A program made the position numbers and the translations under genes. From NCBI GenBank assembly GCA_005502915.1, contig SCMT01000018.1:1-64000 (forward strand): DNA of 64,000 nucleotides. The letters run 5' to 3'. The stretch is from Lysobacteraceae bacterium 2PB (lineage in GTDB: Bacteria > Pseudomonadota > Gammaproteobacteria > Xanthomonadales > Xanthomonadaceae). The notes under the pieces are model-generated. The model ran no database searches and was not told the DNA's origin. It was given only the letters and a program-made list of their open reading frames with translations. Positions 60,039 to 64,000 of this stretch are shown piece after piece; position 1 is the stretch's first letter, and each line of letters begins with the position of its first letter.

Positions 60039-61601
60039 TCAGCCGACCACCACCGGAATCTTCCCGATCCGCGCCTGCCATTCCTTCGGGCCGGTCTGGT
60101 GCACCGAGGTGCCTTGGGAATCCACGGCGACGGTGACCGGCATGTCCTTCACCTCGAACTCGTAGATCGCTTCCATGCCGAGGTCGGCGAAACCGACGAC
60201 CTTCGCACCCTTGATCGCCTTCGAGACGAGGTAAGCGGCGCCGCCGACGGCCATCAGGTAGACGGACTGGTGTTTGCGGATCGCCTCGATCGCGGCCGGG
60301 CCGCGCTCGGCCTTGCCGACCATGCCCATCAGGCCGGTCTGCGCCAGCACCTGCTCGGTGAACTTGTCCATCCGCGTGGCGGTGGTCGGGCCGGCGGGAC
60401 CGACGACTTCATCGCGCACCGGATCGACCGGGCCGACGTAGTAGATGAACTTGCCGCGCAGGTCGACCGGGAGTTCCTCGCCTTTGTTGAGCATGTCGAC
60501 CATGCGCTTGTGCGCGGCGTCGCGACCGGTGAGCAGCTTGCCGTTGAGCAGCAGCACTTCGCCGGGCTTCCACGAGGCCACGTCTTCCTTCGTAACCGTG
60601 TCGAGATCGACGCGACGCCCCTTCGACGCGTCGTAGGTCAGTTCCGGCCAGTCTTCCAGCGACGGCGGATCCAGCATCACGGGGCCGCTGCCGTCGAGGG
60701 TGAAATGCGCATGACGGGTCGCGGCGCAGTTCGGGATCATGGCCACGGGGAGATTGGCGGCGTGGGTCGGGTAATCCTTGACCTTGATGTCGAGCACCGT
60801 GGTCAGGCCGCCCAGGCCCTGCGCGCCGATGCCGAGCGCGTTGACCTTCTCGTACAGCTCCAGGCGCAGTTCCTCGGCACGGTTCGACGGGCCGCGCGCC
60901 TGCAGGTCGGTGATGTCGATCGGCTCCATCAGCGACTCCTTGGCCAGCAGCATCGCCTTCTCGGCGGTGCCGCCGATGCCGATGCCGAGCATGCCCGGCG
61001 GGCACCAGCCGGCGCCCATCGTCGGCACCGTCTTCAGCACCCAGTCGACGATCGAATCGGAGGGATTGAGCATCGCGAACTTCGACTTCGCTTCGCTGCC
61101 GCCGCCTTTTGCGGCGACGATCACGTCGACCGTGTTGCCGGGGACGATCTTCACGTTGACGACGCCGGGCGTATTGTCCTTCGTGTTGGTGCGCTTGCCG
61201 GCCGGGTCGGCCAGCACGCTGGCGCGCAGCTTGTTGTCGGGATGGTTGTAGGCGCGGCGCACGCCCTCGTGGACCATGTCCTCCAGCGCCATCGTCGCGT
61301 CGTCCCAGCGCACGTCCATGCCGACTTCGAGGAAGACGGTGACGATGCCGGTGTCCTGGCAGATCGGTCGGTGGCCTTCGGCGCACATGCGCGAGTTGAT
61401 GAGGATCTGTGCGATGGCGTCCTTCGCCGCTGGGCTTTCCTCGCGCTCGTAGGCGGCGGCGAGGTTCCGGATGTAGTCGACCGGGTGGTAATAGCTGATG
61501 TACTGGAGGCCGTCGGCGATCGACTGGATCAGGTCTTCCTGCTTGATCGAGACCGGGCGGCGGTCGGCGGGCATGGCGGTGGAGGCGGAGGCTGCGGACA
61601 C
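60039..61601 (-). CDS. Class I fumarate hydratase
   Basis: An oxygen-sensitive [4Fe-4S] fumarase of the TCA cycle, 520 residues: N-terminal catalytic half with CQDTG and MGAGWCPPGMLG, and C-terminal half with RDAAHKRMVDML and GPTTATRMDKF. The first residues (MSAASAS) read from a GTG at 61601, an ATG nine codons later (61574) is an alternative; neither has a good ribosome binding site. E. coli FumA is about 548 residues. Single gene, convergent with the glycine-zipper lipoprotein gene. Confidence 0.95.
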   Translation of the reverse strand: MSAASASTAMPADRRPVSIKQEDLIQSIADGLQYISYYHPVDYIRNLAAAYEREESPAAKDAIAQILINSRMCAEGHRPICQDTGIVTVFLEVGMDVRWDDATMALEDMVHEGVRRAYNHPDNKLRASVLADPAGKRTNTKDNTPGVVNVKIVPGNTVDVIVAAKGGGSEAKSKFAMLNPSDSIVDWVLKTVPTMGAGWCPPGMLGIGIGGTAEKAMLLAKESLMEPIDITDLQARGPSNRAEELRLELYEKVNALGIGAQGLGGLTTVLDIKVKDYPTHAANLPVAMIPNCAATRHAHFTLDGSGPVMLDPPSLEDWPELTYDASKGRRVDLDTVTKEDVASWKPGEVLLLNGKLLTGRDAAHKRMVDMLNKGEELPVDLRGKFIYYVGPVDPVRDEVVGPAGPTTATRMDKFTEQVLAQTGLMGMVGKAERGPAAIEAIRKHQSVYLMAVGGAAYLVSKAIKGAKVVGFADLGMEAIYEFEVKDMPVTVAVDSQGTSVHQTGPKEWQARIGKIPVVVG

Positions 61602-61777
61602 GGAGGGAAACCGTCGTGGCGGGTCGGGATGCGGATTTTACCCCTTCGCCCGGTTTGACCGGGGTCAATACGCGGCGGGATGGTGCTTTGCAGAATCATC
61701 ATCGAGTCGCGTCATCGACCCATGACGACGACCTTGGCCGTCGTTCCCGTGCAGATCGCCCCCTCCCGGAGCCACCC

Positions 61778-62317
61778 ATGCCCAGCGCCACCGATCGCCC
61801 GTCCCTCCTGCCCTACACCGTCGAGACCCTGGCCGATGGCCGCAAGGTCCTGATCCGGCCGATGAACCCCGGCGATGCCGAGGCCGAGCGCGTCTTCATC
61901 CTGGCCCTGTCGCCGCAGGCGCGCCGCTACCGATTCCAGGAGCAGATCCGCGACCCGGCACCGGAGATGATCGAGAAGCTGGTGAACGTGGACCACGTCA
62001 ACGACGAGGCCTTCGTGGCCCTGGCCGATGCCGACGAGCGCGGCGCCATCATCGGCGTGTCCCGCTACGCGGTCGGCAGCGACCCGCTGACCTGCGAGAT
62101 CGCGGTGACCGTGCTCGATGCCTGGCAGGGCCAGGGACTGGGGACGGCGCTGATGCGCAGGCTGATCGAGGCCGCCCGCGAACGCGGCCTGCAGCGGATG
62201 GTGTCGCTGGACTTCGCCGAAAACCAGGAAATGACCCACCTCGCCCATCACCTCGGCTTCCACACCGCGCCGGACCCCGACGACCGCACCCAGGTCGTGC
62301 ATACGCTGACCCTCTGA
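61778..62317 (+). CDS. GNAT family N-acetyltransferase
   Basis: A 179-residue acetyltransferase starting MPSATDRPSLLPYTVETLADG. The acetyl-CoA motif reads VLDAWQGQGLGTALMRRLIEAARERGL, and the N-terminal helices (ALSPQARRYRFQEQIRDP) resemble the acetyltransferase domain of Pat-type protein lysine acetyltransferases. The substrate is unknown. Confidence 0.9.
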   Translation: MPSATDRPSLLPYTVETLADGRKVLIRPMNPGDAEAERVFILALSPQARRYRFQEQIRDPAPEMIEKLVNVDHVNDEAFVALADADERGAIIGVSRYAVGSDPLTCEIAVTVLDAWQGQGLGTALMRRLIEAARERGLQRMVSLDFAENQEMTHLAHHLGFHTAPDPDDRTQVVHTLTL

Positions 62318-62324
62318 CCGCCCC

Positions 62325-62359
62325 TGTACCGGACGGCTCCACGGGGGCCGTCCGGTACA
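62325..62359 (+). terminator. Terminator of the GNAT gene overlapping a -10-like box
   Basis: A 13-bp stem TGTACCGGACGGC / GCCGTCCGGTACA with a 9-base loop. Its last bases form TACAAT (62356-62361), a -10-like box 36 bases before the fpr ATG, so termination of one gene and initiation of the next may overlap. Confidence 0.6.
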
Positions 62360-62396
62360 ATGCGCGCCCGCTTCGCCTCGCCTCCTGCCCGACCCC

Positions 62397-63206
62397 ATGG
62401 CCTCCCCCTACGGCACCGAAACCGTGCTCGACGTGCGTCACTGGACCGACGCCTACTTCAGCTTCACCACCACCCGCGACGACGGCTTCCGCTTCGACAA
62501 CGGCCAGTTCGTCATGATCGGACTGGAAGTCCCGCAGCCGGACGGCTCGACCAAGCCGCTGATGCGCGCCTATTCGATCGCCAGTGCGAATTGGGAAGAA
62601 CAGCTGGAGTTCTTCAGCATCAAGGTCCAGGACGGCCCGCTGACCTCGCGCCTGCAGCACATCAAACCCGGCGACACCATCCTGATCGGCCGCAAGCCTA
62701 CCGGCACGCTGCTGATCTCCGACGTGCATCCCGGCCGCAACCTCTACCTGCTGTCCACCGGCACCGGACTGGCGCCGTGGATGGCGGTGGTGAAGGACCC
62801 CGCGACCTACGAGCGCTTCGAGAAGGTGATCATCGTCCATGGCGTGCGCGGCGAACCGGACCTGGCCTACCGCGACTACATCGAACGCGAGCTGCCGCGC
62901 CACGAATTCCTCGGCGAGGACATCAGCCGCAAGTTGCTGTATTACCCGGCGGTGAGCCGCGAGGACTTCTTCTTCCACGGCCGCCTGCAGCGCGGTCGCA
63001 TCACCGATCTGCTCGACAGCGGCCGGATCGCCGCCGACCTCGGCCTCGACCCGCTGGACGCGGCCCACGACCGCGCCATGATCTGCGGCAGCCCGCAGAT
63101 GCTGGCCGATTTCCGCCGCATCCTCGATGGCCGCGGCTTCACCGCCTCGCCGCGCATCGGCACCGCCGGCGAGTACGTGTTCGAGCGCGCCTTCGTCGAG
63201 AAGTGA
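62397..63206 (+). CDS. fpr: Ferredoxin--NADP+ reductase
   Basis: FAD enzyme that exchanges electrons between NADPH and ferredoxin or flavodoxin, 269 residues. FAD binding: RAYSIASANWEEQLEF; nucleotide binding: LLSTGTGLAPWMAV and MICGSPQMLADFR. The C-terminus (YVFERAFVEK) ends in the E-x-x-x-x-K pattern of the FpR type. Supports redox defence and iron-sulfur enzymes. Confidence 0.95.
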   Translation: MASPYGTETVLDVRHWTDAYFSFTTTRDDGFRFDNGQFVMIGLEVPQPDGSTKPLMRAYSIASANWEEQLEFFSIKVQDGPLTSRLQHIKPGDTILIGRKPTGTLLISDVHPGRNLYLLSTGTGLAPWMAVVKDPATYERFEKVIIVHGVRGEPDLAYRDYIERELPRHEFLGEDISRKLLYYPAVSREDFFFHGRLQRGRITDLLDSGRIAADLGLDPLDAAHDRAMICGSPQMLADFRRILDGRGFTASPRIGTAGEYVFERAFVEK

Positions 63207-63281
63207 GCCCGCTCGCCGGCCCGCCGACGCTCGCATAGACTGATCCGGCTGCAGGTCGCAGCGCCGTTGCCGGACCGAAAG

Positions 63282-63824
63282 ATGCCCTTCCGCCTCCGTG
63301 GCCTGCTGGCCATGCTGCTCCTCGCCGTCGCCGCCACGGTCGCCTCCGCCGGCCCGCATCCGCAGCCCAGGCCCGGCGAGATCCCGCCGGATGCGCTGGG
63401 CAAGGACCGCGAGGGCAACGAGCAGACCGTCAGCCAGCATCGCGGCAAGGTGGTGATCGTGACCTTCTGGGCCTCGTGGTGTGGCCCTTGTCGCCGGGAA
63501 CTGCCGGTGCTGGGCCAGTTCCAGCGCGCGGTGGGCAAGGATGCGCTGGAAGTCATCGCGATCAACGTCAAGGAGCCGCGCAAGGACTACCTGGGCGTGA
63601 TCCGCGCCAACAAGGACCTGGAACTGACCTGGGTCCACGACAGCAGCGGCGCCACCAGTGTGCGCTACGGTGTGCAGGCGCTGCCGAACATGTTCATCAT
63701 CGACCGCGAGGGCAAGGTCGCCCACGTGCATCGCGGCTATTCCGAAGAGCGCCTGCCGGTGTTCATCCGCGAAATCAGCGCGCTGCTGCCGCCCGACGTC
63801 CTGCAGCGCCCTGCCGGGGGGTGA
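63282..63824 (+). CDS. TlpA-like thioredoxin-fold protein
   Basis: A 180-residue secreted thioredoxin: signal peptide (LLAMLLLAVAATVASAG), active site WASWCGPC with Cys67 and Cys70, and cis-Pro region VQALPNMFIID. It probably reduces or exchanges disulfides in the periplasm. It is separate from the ccm-linked CcmG at 36784. The ATG at 63282 is chosen over an upstream TTG. Confidence 0.92.
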   Translation: MPFRLRGLLAMLLLAVAATVASAGPHPQPRPGEIPPDALGKDREGNEQTVSQHRGKVVIVTFWASWCGPCRRELPVLGQFQRAVGKDALEVIAINVKEPRKDYLGVIRANKDLELTWVHDSSGATSVRYGVQALPNMFIIDREGKVAHVHRGYSEERLPVFIREISALLPPDVLQRPAGG

Positions 63825-63886
63825 GCGCCTGCATCCGCCGGCCACCCGGCCGCGTAGGTGCGTCACCTGACCGAGGAGATCGTTCC

Positions 63887-64000
63887 ATGCGACACAAGCC
63901 GTTCGCCCTGATCGCACTGATCGCTCTGATGATGACCCTGGCCGGCTGCCTGCCGCCGAGCGATCCCTCGAAGACCATCCCCACCCTGCTGGTGCCGGCG
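63887..64000 (+). CDS. Lipoprotein, partial at right edge
   Basis: The first 38 codons of a lipoprotein gene: basic start, hydrophobic core (PFALIALIALMMTLAGC) and Cys at a clear lipobox, then LPPSDPSKTIPTLLVPA. GAGGAG precedes the ATG by eight bases. The rest lies beyond the window and the family cannot be told. Confidence 0.75.
   Translation, partial: MRHKPFALIALIALMMTLAGCLPPSDPSKTIPTLLVPA

Overview
The window is a GC-rich (about 68-70 %), gene-dense stretch of core chromosome from a gammaproteobacterium, most likely a member of the Xanthomonadaceae/Lysobacteraceae (Lysobacter/Luteimonas-like). This rests on the mtnA-gyrA order, a GyrA with natural Gln83, an enlarged LigA, a MetX of the serine O-succinyltransferase type, an operonic ccmABCDEFGHI set and the overall protein style. 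There are no phages, insertion sequences, CRISPR arrays or rRNA genes. One tRNA-Leu(CAA) is present.

Layout. 1-4.4 kb: the 5' end of an uncertain gene running off the left edge, gyrA and mtnA, all on the minus strand. 4.4-14.7 kb (minus): a secreted DUF3011 protein, epmA fused in frame behind a DUF559 endonuclease module, ligA, zipA, smc, a BolA protein and a YciI protein. 15.1-20 kb (plus): scpA, scpB, rluB and two hypothetical proteins; smc and scpAB, partners in chromosome condensation, thus sit on opposite strands around one intergenic region. 20-26.3 kb (minus): a CzcCBA heavy-metal efflux operon with a small His/Asp-rich first gene. 26.4-31.7 kb: an FAD oxidoreductase with two small membrane genes, then an omega-amidase/aminotransferase pair that fits methionine salvage together with mtnA, and two adjacent DUF3293 paralogues. 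31.7-38.9 kb: the complete cytochrome c maturation operon ccmABCDEFGHI. 38.9-45.1 kb: an endonuclease/exonuclease/phosphatase protein, the MetX-like acyltransferase, a cysteine-dioxygenase-like protein, tRNA-Leu, a patatin lipoprotein and a DUF3667 protein. 45.2-48.9 kb (minus): ffh and rpsP-rimM-trmD-rplS. 49-64 kb: ypjD, aqpZ between two copies of a secreted protein family, pirin, tcdA, a C-terminal-heme cytochrome, two tandem M35 metallopeptidases, DUF456, MscS, small secreted proteins, class I fumarase, a GNAT enzyme, fpr, a TlpA-like protein and the start of a lipoprotein.

The most unusual signal is a set of G/C-run palindromic repeats that enter coding sequence. One inverted pair brackets a DUF559 endonuclease gene, and its inner copy has become the linker of an in-frame DUF559-EpmA fusion. 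A different 110-bp inverted pair sits inside the signal peptide of CcmH without breaking the frame. Further members lie between smc and the BolA gene and between the aminotransferase and omega-amidase genes. This suggests that palindromic elements, perhaps helped by DUF559 nucleases, spread by insertions that leave reading frames open.
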